A stretch of 64,000 nucleotides of DNA from Hexactinellida sp. DTS-2022 (Eukaryota > Porifera > Hexactinellida): NCBI GenBank assembly GCA_028753945.1, contig JAPNXP010000001.1:1302001-1366000 (forward strand), written 5' to 3'. Positions 32,155-43,973 of the stretch are shown here, one piece after another. The translations under genes and the position numbers were made by a program. How positions within the stretch are numbered: position 1 is the stretch's first letter; each line of letters begins with the position of its first letter. The notes below the pieces were generated by a model that was not told where the DNA came from, made no database searches, and saw only the letters and a program-made list of their open reading frames with translations.

Positions 32155-35100
32155 CACGGTTCGTTATTCTAGGTACGGAGGGTAATCTGTGCCGCGCAAC
32201 TTTTGAGCTACTAAAAAGTTTGTAGCACATGACTTAAATAATTTCTGAAATTTTAGCCGACGGGAAAAAATCGTTTTCTTAACTTATGCCTCTTTGAATT
32301 TTTTTTGAATTTTTTCATATTTTTCTTGACAGTCACCCCATAAGCCTATTTATTGACATTTTGTGTAGATATTCTTGCTATTATGCCCTAAATCCATTTA
32401 TAATTGACTTGTATTAGATTTCTTTATAATATGGAGTGGGTGTGTTAGGTAGTTCTAAATCTTTGGCTGAATAACTATAAGGTGATCACCGGTGCCATTC
32501 TCAGAGCCCCCCCTACTTCAGAACTAAATTATGAACACTTATGCATCTCCCATTGGGTTACTACTTACTAACCAGTTAGTACACATATCTATGTAATTTT
32601 ATATATATATAACTATTAGAAATGGATACTGCTTAACAGTCCTTAAACTAACTAATTGTCAGGAAGCAATACTAAATATTTCTTCCTATATTTGATAAAT
32701 ATAAAATTATAGACAAAATTACAACTATTTCATTTACACGTACATAATAATACTCTAAGTCTAAGTTATGTCTCATCTATAAATTACTTTGGAAGAAACC
32801 AAAATGCAAGCTATTTTACTTAACAACTGAGCGTAGAAGTCTATGTTTACCAACGAATAAACCGAAGGATTTATTGAAACTATGGTGACAACTTTCAAGA
32901 ACTTGTTCTGAAAAATATCCAAGCCCCAATTGTTTTTGATGTTCTTGAAACTCGTTAATTTTAATCAGGTATTTTTCCAAGTGATCCAACAGAAAGTGAA
33001 TTTTAGGTGTTGGTCTAGTGATCTCCATAACATGCTGAAGTGCCTTTTCAATTTCTTTGTCTATAGTAGCCCTACTAGCTACATTATCTTTCATAACTTG
33101 CTCAATTGCTATTTCTTTAAAAGTTTCCCGCATTTTTTGGTACGCATCTTTAAAGTTAGAAATGCTGCTTTGCCAACCTTCTTTCAGTTCTCTCCCAAAG
33201 ATTTTATGAACAAGTATGGAGGCGCACTGTAAAACTGGTACAATTGGTCGTATACCTTGGAATTTTTGGAGGTCAATTAGATTTGCATTGTCAAGGAGTT
33301 TTAGACTAGCACTTCCTGTATAACTTCCACCGTGATATTGTTGAGGTGGACCTACAACTGGCTCTATCCACTCAAGTTGTAGGTTTCTGAAATCCAGAGG
33401 GCCCAAAATCTTCCCTGCTAACCTATCAATGAGTTTTCTCTTAGTCCTAATTGAGCGTGACTGCAGCGATCGGAAATGATAATGCTGGATTTTGAAAATG
33501 TAAGAGGGGAAGTGCTTCAACACCATAGCATTCTTTTGCATGATTTGGATTACCTTGATACTCACACTGCAGTTTTTCCCACATTTTCTCGAAATGAATG
33601 CCTGATCTAGGGAATCCCGTTTCTTCAGTTGTTCTCGAGTAAGTACAGTAAGGACATGGGTATTTTGCAGCACCTCCACGTAAACCACAAATCATGCTTA
33701 TGACCTTTAGATCAGATGTAAGCGTTGTCTTGGGATCAGTTAGATCAAGAGTCGGAAATAACTGAAATTTTTTCCTTAAGTTTTCCCTTGTTTCAGGAGC
33801 ATTTGTAACAGCGACTAAAAGGCAACCCTTAACACTGTCAATATAATCTAAATTATACGTCAGTTGTAGCACAACTTTGAGAAACCCTTTTCCATGATCT
33901 ACACCCCAACGGTAATACTCTGTATTGATCAGACGTTTACCTTCAGTCCTTCGAATAAGCTCGGGTATATCATTGCAATAAACAATCTCGGTCTCCTTTT
34001 CTATGTATTTCTCATCTTCTTCGTGTAATTTGGCTCGATGTTGCAGAAATATTTGATTTTCTGTGAAAAGGTCTCCAATTTCGATTTTAAGAGCATTCAG
34101 GGCGCTACGAGGATTAGGTGTCATGAGGCCGTGATTATTCATCCATTTACAAATTTTGTTCAAACCATTATCAGATATAGCAAGATCGATCTTCAACTGA
34201 ATAGTATCTTCGGTACTTACTGATGGGTTGGCAGGTAAGCTACCGTAACGTCCATTCAATAGCCTAACTTTAAGCGAATCTACTTCAACTTCTGGTGATT
34301 TTGTATTACTCGCAAGTTTTCTTAGAATATTGGCCACTACTTCGTTAGTAATTCCCTTCCTTTCCAACATTTCAACAGCATTCTGAATTGATTGCTGCCT
34401 ATTGCACTCATGAGCAACTGGTTGGGTGCTTAAGCATTTTGAACACTTTGCAGGAGTGCTGTGATTCTTGAGGTAAGTAGACTTTGAAGATTCATCATCT
34501 GAATAAGATATTTGGTCTATTACTTCGGAGGATTTCGAGTCACAGGAATCTTTTATTAACCGATTAACTCCACGACACCCACGATATATTTCGCAAACTA
34601 AACAATTTTCAGAGTCATGAGTACGTGTTACACGACGAGAGTTATCACCAGTTCCTAGAATACCAAGTTTAGGGGGTTTGAACACCTTGGGGTTATCAAT
34701 ATGTCGATGTAATGATGAAGCACATCCTTTGCATATCCGAGTTAGGTAATATGATTGAGATTGTTCCTCTATTACGTCAATACAGTAAACATTATGTAAC
34801 CATTGTTGGCGGTCTTGATTGATTGGTCTTAGATTTTCAGATTTTTGTTTTTTACAACAAACACGACAAATATGTCCTGTAGCTTTTAAATGGTACTCAC
34901 TCATAATATCGAAATATTGATATTTTGGAAATAGATTAGGAATATAATCTCACGGTTATCAAAAAAAGTGAAATGTGATAATAGATAGAAGCGTTTCAGT
35001 ATATATTGAATATATACAATGCATAGTATATTACATTTCTCAAAAAGCATAGGTAAAATAGCTAGGTCTTCAATTTCATGGTAAAATTAACATTTTGTAC

Positions 35101-35777
35101 GCTCAGTTGTTAAGTACAATAGCTTGCATTTTGGTTTCTTCCAAAGTAATTTATAGATGAGACATAACTTAGACTTAGAGTATTATTATGTACGTGTAAA
35201 TGAAATAGTTGTAATTTTGTCTATAATTTTATATTTATCAAATATAGGAAGAAATATTTAGTATTGCTTCCTGACAATTAGTTAGTTTAAGGACTGTTAA
35301 GCAGTATCCATTTCTAATAGTTATATATATATAAAATTACATAGATATGTGTACTAACTGGTTAGTAAGTAGTAACCCAATGGGAGATGCATAAGTGTTC
35401 ATAATTTAGTTCTGAAGTAGGGGGGGCTCTGAGAATGGCACCGGTGATCACCTTATAGTTATTCAGCCAAAGATTTAGAACTACCTAACACACCCACTCC
35501 ATATTATAAAGAAATCTAATACAAGTCAATTATAAATGGATTTAGGGCATAATAGCAAGAATATCTACACAAAATGTCAATAAATAGGCTTATGGGGTGA
35601 CTGTCAAGAAAAATATGAAAAAATTCAAAAAAAATTCAAAGAGGCATAAGTTAAGAAAACGATTTTTCCCGTCGGCTAAAATTTCAGAAATTATTTAAGT
35701 CATGTGCTACAAACTTTTTAGTAGCTCAAAAGTTGCGCGGCACAGATTACCCTCCGTACCTAGAATAACGAACCGTG
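32155..35777 (-). mobile_element. Chapaev-like DNA transposon with ~678-bp terminal repeats
   Basis: Ends CACGGTTCGTTATTCTAGG and its complement. The inverted arms run from 32155 to about 32831 and from about 35100 to 35777. Target duplication TATT (32151-32154, 35778-35781). The 3.6-kb element encloses one minus-strand transposase. CAC-type ends with 4-bp duplications are characteristic of the Chapaev group of the CACTA-like superfamily. The arms look nearly identical over their length, so the insertion is probably recent. The left arm includes the last few codons and the stop of the transposase, so the right arm carries the same coding end. Confidence 0.85.
32816..34904 (-). pseudogene. Chapaev-like transposase, one frameshift
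   Basis: Frame 1 runs from the ATG at 34904 to a stop at 33447 (485 aa), frame 2 from within 33688 to 32816. Homology must pass between them in the overlap near 33450-33510 (around LLHFQNPALSF). Seen: an N-terminal Cys-rich finger (ICRVCCKKQK, ICKGCASSLHRH); CGLRGGAAKYPCPYC, a zinc ribbon common in Chapaev/RAG1-related transposases; ECYGVEALPLLHF; YHGGSYTGSASLKLLDNAN; and the C-terminal KIHFLLDHLEKYL and LGYFSEQVLESCHHSF motifs. No obvious intron accounts for the shift; programmed frameshifting, sequence error or a recent disabling mutation are all possible. Confidence 0.75.
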
Positions 35778-35781
35778 TATT

Positions 35782-36340
35782 GTGTTGAGTGAAAACATCA
35801 ATAAATTACAATTGTATTGAATACTCACATTACGATAATTAATAAACAGTCGGAGAAATGCCAGCATAAAACATAGAGACAAAGTAGTAGGAAAATTCTA
35901 AACATATGATATTTGGAATTTTGGACAAATGCCGACATACGGAGTCGGACAAATGCAGGCCATTCGTTAGTTTTTATCTCAAATAGAGATGCGTTTTTTA
36001 TATCCGAATTACTTTAATGAAAACCGGACAAACACACACACACTCACAAATAACTATTGTGCTTTTAATATATAGATTATTGTGGTCTGCTTAAGCACTG
36101 CCGGATTTGGTAGCCCGCGAGACCATAGGCGGGCTAACAATAGTGCAATCTTAAGGATTAAGGTTATCCACCAGTTGTAATTCTGGTAGTTCAATAATTG
36201 TTTTGCTATCGCGTAACCTATCTTATTCAAGAGGTTTTGATCAGGGGTCCCGGCTGTCTATTAACGGCCACCCCAAATATTATTATGAGGGGCGAAATGA
36301 TACCTATTTTAATTTGAACATACAGACTAGACTCAATTCA
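35782..36340. other. Intergenic DNA
   Basis: No gene or repeat supported apart from a short CA run near 36032. Confidence 0.4.
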
Positions 36341-36344
36341 CAGA

Positions 36345-38340
36345 TCTAGACTAAATTCGGTTAGCCGGGTAACCGCTTAACCGCTGCTAATATTGGTTAA
36401 CTGTTACAGATTTAATTGAGTAGTTAACCGGTCTGTTAATCTAGTTAAATAATATCAATGTAATTGCGTATATAGAACACTAAATTATATGAATTTTGTT
36501 AGAATATGGTAATCTTAGATCTACGTATTTCATACGTAGTAAATTCCTATAAACCAAGGGTGAGGTTGTTATTGTTAACCGTTCTGAGGTTACAGTTATG
36601 ATTCGTTTTGTTTATACTATCCATAAGTAGTACATTAACTAATATATTTCGCAATTTGGGCAAGTTAGAAACAGTGTAGTTACAGAAAATATACATATAA
36701 TGTGGTCATTGTGGTGATGAGAAATGGATTTATGATAATCTTTTCCAACAAAATTCAGATATTTTTAATTATTTTTATGTACTTTCTCACTACTCCCAAC
36801 AGAGGTGTTCCGATTCAAAAAAATTATGTTCCGAACTTCCGATTAGTGAATTCGTTCTGATTAGTGAAGTAATACATTTTCTATTGGCCTGTTGATGGGA
36901 AATGGACCCCGTGGGAAATGGACCCCCCTAATTAAGTGACCATGGATATGTTCAGGGGGGGTCCATTTCCCACGGGAGTCCATTTCCCAGACGTATGCGT
37001 GGGATTTGGACCCCCCTTGATATTATGTTATGATAATGTATTACTAGTCATCCTGTTATGAAATACTTTGTACATATTAATGTAGACTAGTTCTCAATCA
37101 ACTAGTTCTTGAATGAAGTTGATTCCATCAAATCAGGAACCGTGAATGAGCTAATAAGTATACTCAAAAAACGACAATCCAAATTGGTAAATATGCAGTA
37201 ACAATTAGGCAGGAAATTCACAATTCAACTCAACTAAAGGAAGACGCACCAAATTTTGTGCTCAGTTAGAATGTATTTATTGAAAGTCAACAAATTCCGT
37301 TCTTAGATAACAGGTGATAATTGTATTTCATAACAGGATATGACTAGTAATACATTTTCATAACAGGACATTGAGTAATGTATTTTCATATCAAGGGGGG
37401 TCCAAATTCCACGCATACGTCTGGGAAATGGACCCCCGTGGGAAATGGACCCCCCCTGAACATATCCATGGTCACTTAATTAGGGGGGTCCATTTCCCAC
37501 GGGGGTCCATTTCCCATGCAACAGGCCTCTATAACATGAGATTCCGATAATTTGGATAAAACTTGTCTAAAACCTTTTAAACCAAACTAAACATGTAGTA
37601 TACTACCTAATAATTGTCTGAGACTTATTAATTTATTATTCCATTGTAATTTACGTTGGATCTCCTGTTCGGACTAGCGAGGATGTACTGTAAGATAATT
37701 TCCAAATAATACTGCTGATTATCAACAGACCGGCTAACTGGTTAACGAAATCTGTAACCGCTTAACTTAACTTAACTGTTGATATTAAATATCGATTTAA
37801 TAGCAACAGTTAAGCTGTTAGCCAGCCGGTTAACAAATCCAGCCTTGTATAAACAATAGTTAAGGGTGGGGTCGGTTAACCGTTTGAGGCCACGGTTACG
37901 ATTGTCTTAACACTACGGTTAACCGGTTAACCGCCACTGAAAGTTAAAACAAAATATATAGACATTTCTCTGAAAATATTTAAATTGTAGTCCGACACAA
38001 ATACATTCTTTTTACAAGTACTCTATAAGTACAATTAACATACGTACAAGTTTATCACTTCAGGTTACTTCTACACTGTTGTCCAAAAATTTGTACTTCT
38101 AATTGTAATATTAACATATCGGTTAACTGATCACTAAATCCGTAATAGTTAACCGGTATTAGCGGCGGTTAACCGAATCCAGCCTTGATTTAATATTTTC
38201 TGAAGGACGAAATGTAGCAGTAGTAAGGAATAAAAGCAAAGCTGAACCTACTAATTATGTAGTATAAATAAATGTTCTACTGTGCTGATCAGCATGGACG
38301 GTTAACAGTGGCGAGAAATTGAATCGTAACCGTAGCCCCA
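36345..38340. repeat. Composite repeat rich in GGTTAACC words, probably hAT-related
   Basis: Many copies of GGTTAACCG and its variants at 36360-36450, 37730-37940 and 38120-38175. One block ends CAGTGGCGGTTAACCGG on the minus strand (37920-37945), as in hAT ends; two others end CAAGGCTGGATT. It is split by element C. No transposase is visible. Confidence 0.55.
36890..37523. mobile_element. Non-autonomous element C: TGTTG ends, TGGACCCCC arms
   Basis: Ends TGTTGATGGGAAATGGACC and complement of TGTTGCATGGGAAATGGAC, with GGCC on both sides (36886-36889, 37524-37527). The arms (about 130 bp) iterate GTGGGAAATGGACCCCCC. The ends are clearly related to element B, but the arm word differs. Inside, a second inverted pair occurs near the arms (ACGTATGCGTGGG / CCACGCATACGT), as in B. 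Noncoding. Confidence 0.85.
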
Positions 38341-39285
38341 GAATTTACCATTGAATAAAATATTGGGAACAAGAAGATACTCTCTCTCCCCTCCCCTCCC
38401 CCTGACTTTAGGGTGGGCTCGACTCCTCCCTCCTGACGCTATACAGTATGTGGCTTAGAAATTAGTACGTATCTCAAATACAAGTGTCACTAAGTGTCTC
38501 TTTAACAACAAACAGCCCTTATTTGCAAGTAGATAATTCTAAATTCGTATACTTAAAATAACCGTCTAATCTCTATGTAAATTCTAATATTTTACAAACT
38601 TGTTTACTTATATTGTCAACAACAACAACAACAATAAATATTTGTATTATAAATTTGTAAATGGGTCAATCGTGTTCAGCATACTTGCGTACATATAACT
38701 CCCGTTGGAAGTTAGGCTCTATGTTAATTTGGAATATTCCTTAATTTTTTACCTATATTGTCAATAACAACAACAAATAGACATAATAGAAATTTGTAAG
38801 TGTAAAATTCGTATTCAGCGTACTTGTTTAGCTAGTAAATAACTGGGTTAGATCTGGGATATAATTAATTTTTAACAACCCATAATATTTAGTTAAACAT
38901 TTTCTATAAGTAAATCCCTCCTAGACCATAATGTGACTTATTTTGGACTATTCCAAAATAGTCCAAAATCAGCCTTAGGCAGAAGTCGTGTTCAACGCAA
39001 TACTTCTAAAGAATTCTTTACAAATATTGTGCAGAATAGCATTCAAACTTCTCTTTAGTTTGATCTCAATTTGTGACATCTTTTAACGAAAGCGTCGTAT
39101 CAAACAAAACCTTCAAGCTACACGCCAATCTCTTCAGATTCTCGATAGCTTCCAAGGGTGGTTAAACTCAAGATGATTTATGATAGAAACAAACTTCAAA
39201 TTTATCTACCGTTCCTTGTTACTCAATAACGAATGGTTCTTGACACCTTGAGGCGTTGATGACTTGGCAAAAAATCCTAAATTGC
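38341..39285. other. Intergenic DNA with one diverged ~160-bp direct repeat
   Basis: The TTATATTGTCAACAACAAC region near 38610 recurs, diverged, near 38755, with similar downstream TTGTAA-GTATTCAGC stretches. No gene seen. Confidence 0.45.
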
Positions 39286-39362
39286 AGCTGTGCCGACAGC
39301 ATGTTCCTTTGGAGGCACTATCAATAAACCACCACCAAGGAACATGCGTCTGCACAGGCTGC
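39286..39362. repeat. Hairpin MITE family H, copy 2
   Basis: GCTGTGCCGACAGCATGTTCC pairs imperfectly with GGAACATGCGTCTGCACAGGC across a short loop. It matches the copies at 13590 and 43321. Confidence 0.8.
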
Positions 39363-39411
39363 AATTTTGGATTTTTAATCTATTCTAAACCAATTAAATT
39401 ACAGTAGAATC

Positions 39412-39555
39412 TCGTTAGTACGAACACCAAAGGACCGTCAAAATTCGTTCGCCTTGTCCGAAAATTCGTATTGCCAATATCATTTGTATTGAAAAGACTG
39501 AAGGGGACTGAAATAGTGTTCGTATAACCCTGTTCCTACAAACGAGGTTCTACTG
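39412..39555. mobile_element. 144-bp pogo-like MITE, TA duplication
   Basis: Ends CAGTAGAATCTCGTTAGTAC and complement, flanked by TA. A partial copy lies at 41225-41300. It abuts the 5' side of the cadherin remnant. Confidence 0.85.
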
Positions 39556-40352
39556 TAGATATAAACCTAAATGTAACAAAGTACCATGGGACATTAAATT
39601 GTCCCTCAATGGACCTTCATACAGAGTTACTTCCAATATCACCAATTGTTACTATTTAAAGATATTCGCTATAGATGGTGGCTCTATTCCTCTCGGTTCA
39701 TTGGCTACTGTGATTATAAGTGTCTCAGGTATAAACGACAACGCTCCTATTTTCACACCTAACACACCCATAGGTGTTAACATTAAAGAGAACCTAGATA
39801 TCGGTCAGGCAGTGGCGACAATAACCGCAACTGATGCTGACATTGGTTCCAATATGGTCCTGAAATATTCTATTTATAGTTCCCAACCTATTTGTGGTTT
39901 GAATACGTTTCGTATTGATGAGAACACTGGGCAAATTACAGTTAAATCAGCTGATATCGATAGAGAGAATATTAACAGTTATTTCATTACCATTCTTGTT
40001 ATGGATCAGGGGACACCACAACTTAGTTCTAGTACCAATTTAGATATTATTATAGTCGATGTTAATGATGAGAACCCGAGTTTTTCACAGAGTGTTTACA
40101 CAGCCACACTGTTGGAGAGTAGAGCGGTCGGTACATTTGTTCTGAGTGTGTTTGCTTTTGATAGAGACGAGGGGCTGAATAGTTTGGTCAAACTTTGGTG
40201 ACATATTCTATAAATGGACCTGAAGCTGTTAATTTTGATATTGACCCACAAACAGGTAAGTTTGCATACAAATTTTTTATTTCAAAAAACGACATTGCCA
40301 TGCCAGTGCCTACAATTATATTAGAAAAGGTGTTGGAAAAGTTCACTGTACA

Positions 40353-40631
40353 TACCGTATTTATTCGAATAATATCCTAGGCGATTATTGTTTTTAGGCC
40401 ATTTTCTGACCAATAATTTTTGTGAATTTTCGAGAATATCACTTGTTGATACATTCTATTTAGTATAGTCGGTTGATAATCGTATTGCGACTAATATTAG
40501 ATAAATAAATTTACTCAGGGTACCGGTAGTAAATTTGTATTTGCTAATTTGGGGGGGGGGGGGGGGGGGGGGGCTATTATTGGAGGTAGGCGATTATTCG
40601 AATAGGGGCTACAATTAGAGTATATACGGTA
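40353..40631. mobile_element. MITE with TACCGTAT ends in the cadherin intron
   Basis: Ends TACCGTATTTATTCGAATAA and the complement of TTCGAATAGG...ACGGTA. It contains the G23 run at 40551-40573. A related fragment lies at about 49637-49672. Confidence 0.65.
40551..40573 (+). repeat. G23 homopolymer
   Basis: An uninterrupted run of 23 guanines inside a MITE. It could form a G-quadruplex, and its length is likely to be uncertain in sequencing. Confidence 0.9.
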
Positions 40632-41309
40632 CTTAAGTGATAACTATATGAATTTAAAGTTGAATTAATTTTTTTCCAAAAATCAAACTCCAAAAGGAGA
40701 GTCTCGCGCTCCTGGATAATTCCTTGCCCCAGAGTGTTCACTTCAATTCTAGTCCTGTATTATACCTTGGTATACATTATAGTACAGTCAGGTCTGCTTA
40801 TTGTGAACATTTTATTATGAACCCTATTTTCCAAATTTACATAGGGTTTGTATTAAGTTCATTTCGCTTATTATTAAGTCTCTCTATTATGAACACAATT
40901 ATGGTCCCTTGATTTTTCATAATGTACTTTAGTACCAGTTCCAATTAACACCTGCTATTTAGGTCAGGTTTCTACAACTGACACGTTTGACTTTGAGACT
41001 AAGGCTCTCTACACGTTTACCGTTACAGCGGTAGACGCTGGTAACGCGAGTAGGCAGAGAAAAGCTGATATACGAGTCAGCATTTCCGATGTTAATGATA
41101 ACCATCCAGAGTTAGTTCCAGTTTCATATTCCACTGAGCTGTCAGAAGATGTTGTTGTTGGTGTTGTTGTCTACTCGTGTCTGCTACTGATAGGGATATC
41201 AAACTAATGCGGTTGTTAAGTGATCTTATACCTCGTTAGTAGGAACACCAGGGGACCGTCAATATTTATTCGTATTATCCGGAATTAGTATTAATCGGTG
41301 TCATTTGTA

Positions 41310-41433
41310 CAGTGGATGCCGGTTATAAGAACATCGTTGGGAACTGCATATAATGTTCTTATAACCGGCATAAATTATGAGGGTATATGGCAACCATTTT
41401 CCAATAGAATGTTCTTATATCCGGCATCTACTG
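41310..41433. mobile_element. 124-bp pogo/Tc1-type MITE, TA duplication
   Basis: Ends CAGTGGATGCCGGTTATAAG and complement, flanked by TA (41308-41309, 41434-41435). Sister of the copy at 13312. Confidence 0.85.
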
Positions 41434-41435
41434 TA

Positions 41436-41917
41436 ATCTCTATGAGAGTATCTTTCGATTTTCGCGCGCCTATAAAACTATTACTATTATTATTGTGCCG
41501 ATGTAACTGTAGTATAGTGGCCCAGTATTGAAATGACTGCTTTGGCATATAATAATTACAAGCTGCTCGTCCGCGCTACGCGCGTTCTTACAACTTGCAC
41601 TCGGGTCTGTGGCCCTCGCTTGTATTCATGGCAAATACCTTTTCAAATGTTATGCCAGTTGTATTTAGATACTGTGGAGTGTAACGGAAATTAACGAAAT
41701 TTACACATCCCTTTGCTTACTTCAAGTTTTTTTGCCATTCTGGAATAAAAAATACGATGTGACATTCGTAATCCTTCTCCCCCCTCCAAAGCGTTACAAA
41801 CAAAAAAATCATTGTGATTTATTATATAAGATAATTAGGGTATATTAGATTATTCTACACACAGTTTCATTTAACAAATTTTCAGTTCCTACCTTTTAGA
41901 ATCAACAAATAAACAAG
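41436..41917. other. Intergenic DNA
   Basis: Includes ATTTTCGCGCGCCTATAAAA at about 41459-41478, related to 49050-49080. Otherwise it is the 3' flank of the NHL gene. Confidence 0.4.
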
Positions 41918-43132
41918 CTAGAAACATTGCAGATAATAGTTGGGATTACGAGATAAAACACAAATAGTTCCTAAGTTGGAAATACAAACTCCAAAGGGCT
42001 CAATAAAACTTCCCAAGGTGAGAATATGCTGTCCGGATTCAGTATATACTTTGATGGCATTACTCCCATAGTCGCTAATGATAATATTTCCAGCTGAGTC
42101 CAAACAGAAGAAGAAAGGGTAAGCTATCAAATTGTCCTCTGTCCCTTTAGAGATACAGGAACTGAGGGGGTGTCCTTCTCGAGAGAAGAAATGGACACAT
42201 TTTCGACTCCCGTCTAGCACCACGATTCGATCAGCTGACAGCTTAACGTCACTAGGGTGATACAGCTGTCCTATTCCGATACAGGACTTGAATTTGAGGA
42301 GTTTCGAGTATACGCACACTCTGTTGTTGAAGCTATCTGCAACTAACACATCTCCGTTAGTGTCGATACAGAGTCCATTGGGACCGCTAAACTCTCCTTC
42401 CTTGTTGCCTTCAGTTCCAGTTCTGTTGATGAGTTTGCAATCTTTCTTTCGGAACTGTAACAATGCATGGTGCCCTGTGTAGGTTACGAATATGGACTCT
42501 TTATTAACGGCTATTCCCCATGGATACTCTAGCTTATCATTACCGAACTGTCTCACAAACTCTCCCTTTAATGACACTATTTGCACACGATGGTTCCGAT
42601 GATCTGCTACGTACATTAGCTCAGTGGATTCATCGATTGCTATTCCTGTGGCTTCCAACTCATTAGCACCATAACCTAACTTCCCAGCTGTTATTACCGG
42701 TTCTCGCTTGAGAGAATAGTCCGGTATCTCATACTGGACTATCTCTCCTAGCTCGGATATCAGCTGTCGGATTGTGTCCTTATTTTGACACCTGGAAACG
42801 GGACATAGGAATGTGGCAGATGGTCCCAGTTTCTTAATGCCCTGTTGGTAGAATTGTGTGGCCTGTTCATGGAACTCTAGGTTTGGGTTTACCTTTATGC
42901 TCATATCCTGCATTTGTTGTTGTACCCTTTCCAGTTCTTGTATGGCAGCGATACGAGTGGCCTCTTTGTTCCTGTGGTCCTCTCGCAGCTCACGGACCCT
43001 CTGGAGGAGAGCGTCCCTCCTCGCGATCAGCTGATCGATTAGGGGATCAAATGTTTGGTGGATTATAGTGGCGACATTGTCGAAATGTGCCGTTTTATCG
43101 GAAGTTACATTTGTAGGCATATTAGTGGCCAT
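41918..43132 (-). CDS. Coiled-coil NHL-repeat protein (TRIM-NHL-like without RING)
   Basis: 404 aa. An N-terminal coiled coil (about residues 30-90) and a linker with CPVSRC are followed by a six-bladed NHL propeller from about residue 152: ATGIAIDESTELMYVADHRN, YPWGIAVN, GPNGLCIDTNGDVLVADSFN, YHPSDVKL, CLDSAGNIIISDYGSNAIKV and EPFGVCISNLG. This resembles the coiled-coil plus NHL half of TRIM2/3/32/71-type proteins but has no RING or B-box. Family roles include RNA binding and substrate adaptor functions; the target is unknown. Single exon. Confidence 0.8.
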   Translation of the reverse strand: MATNMPTNVTSDKTAHFDNVATIIHQTFDPLIDQLIARRDALLQRVRELREDHRNKEATRIAAIQELERVQQQMQDMSIKVNPNLEFHEQATQFYQQGIKKLGPSATFLCPVSRCQNKDTIRQLISELGEIVQYEIPDYSLKREPVITAGKLGYGANELEATGIAIDESTELMYVADHRNHRVQIVSLKGEFVRQFGNDKLEYPWGIAVNKESIFVTYTGHHALLQFRKKDCKLINRTGTEGNKEGEFSGPNGLCIDTNGDVLVADSFNNRVCVYSKLLKFKSCIGIGQLYHPSDVKLSADRIVVLDGSRKCVHFFSREGHPLSSCISKGTEDNLIAYPFFFCLDSAGNIIISDYGSNAIKVYTESGQHILTLGSFIEPFGVCISNLGTICVLSRNPNYYLQCF

Positions 43133-43973
43133 TTTAGTTTCGGTTACGAATTGAGTTTATTCAAATAATATAATTAGTCTAATACAGATCTATTTATAAT
43201 TGTGTAACTTGAGAATACCAATGTACGTCAATGGTTGCTATGGTGATATCTGGAAAGTTAGGGAAATTTTATTGGTTAATTATGTCTACTATGACACAAT
43301 TAGAATAATGATCTGGAATTGTTTAACAGTTTTCTTTTGGAGGCACTATTGATCAACCAACGACCAAAATATAGTGCCTCCAAAGGACATGCTGTCGGCA
43401 CAGCTGTAATTTTATTTTAGCGGTACTAAAGAGTATAGCAAATCATGACGTTGAATGAAGCATATTTATTGATCGTCACCGCTTACCTCCACTAAGTCCA
43501 AGTTGATTATTTGCTCTCCAAACTGGTAACTTATCATGGTATTAAGTACTATTAACCTATTTCTAACAAGATCCTTTGTTTAAGTTTAATTGAAGTAAAC
43601 TGAAATGACAATAAGTGACATTCTAAATTGAGTAGCCGTATAGAGTTCCTTCCATTATAATTAAGTATACCAATATTTCTGTCTGTGAGCTAGTTTCCTA
43701 TTGTAGATTGTAAGGTTTGTGAACAGTGCCAATTGAGAAGACTATACATCCAAACAGCTGTGTCCAACTGGCTTCAGGTTGTAATCGTTAGGAGTCCATT
43801 CCAATCAAATGAAAGTTGGTTTGAGTTAAACCACAATTAAGGCTTCTGAAATTGCTCGAGATTCAATAATATGTTGTTGTTTAAGTTAATAAGATTCCTT
43901 TAAAGTGGCGTATACTAAGCATCGTATATAAATACAATCGATAGTATTTTGTAGATGCATAGAGTTTTCCGGA
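43133..43973. other. Intergenic DNA between NHL gene and OSTM1
   Basis: A divergent promoter region for the two flanking genes, with one hairpin MITE (43321-43410). No other feature. Confidence 0.5.
43321..43410. repeat. Hairpin MITE family H, copy 3
   Basis: TTTTGGAGGCACTATTGATC pairs with the complement in TATAGTGCCTCCAAAGG; the outer CATGCTGTCGGCACAGCTG is retained only on the right. Partial copy. Confidence 0.7.

Larger units (their letters stand above)
39558..41220 (+). pseudogene. Cadherin repeat fragment, broken
   Basis: Encodes about three extracellular cadherin repeats with calcium-binding motifs: LKIFAIDGG, GINDNAPIF, ENTGQITVKSADIDREN, VMDQGTP, VDVNDENPSFSQ, FAFDRDEGLN, FDIDPQTG, then after a spliced intron (donor at 40253/40254, acceptor at about 40963) VTAVDAG and ISDVNDNHPEL. 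Two frame breaks: an 11-bp tandem insertion near 40182-40192 (TTTGGTCAAAC before TTTGGTGACA) and a one-base shift near 41175-41185. There is no signal peptide, membrane segment or cytoplasmic tail, and MITEs bound both sides. Likely a fragment of a large adhesion receptor gene. Confidence 0.75.
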
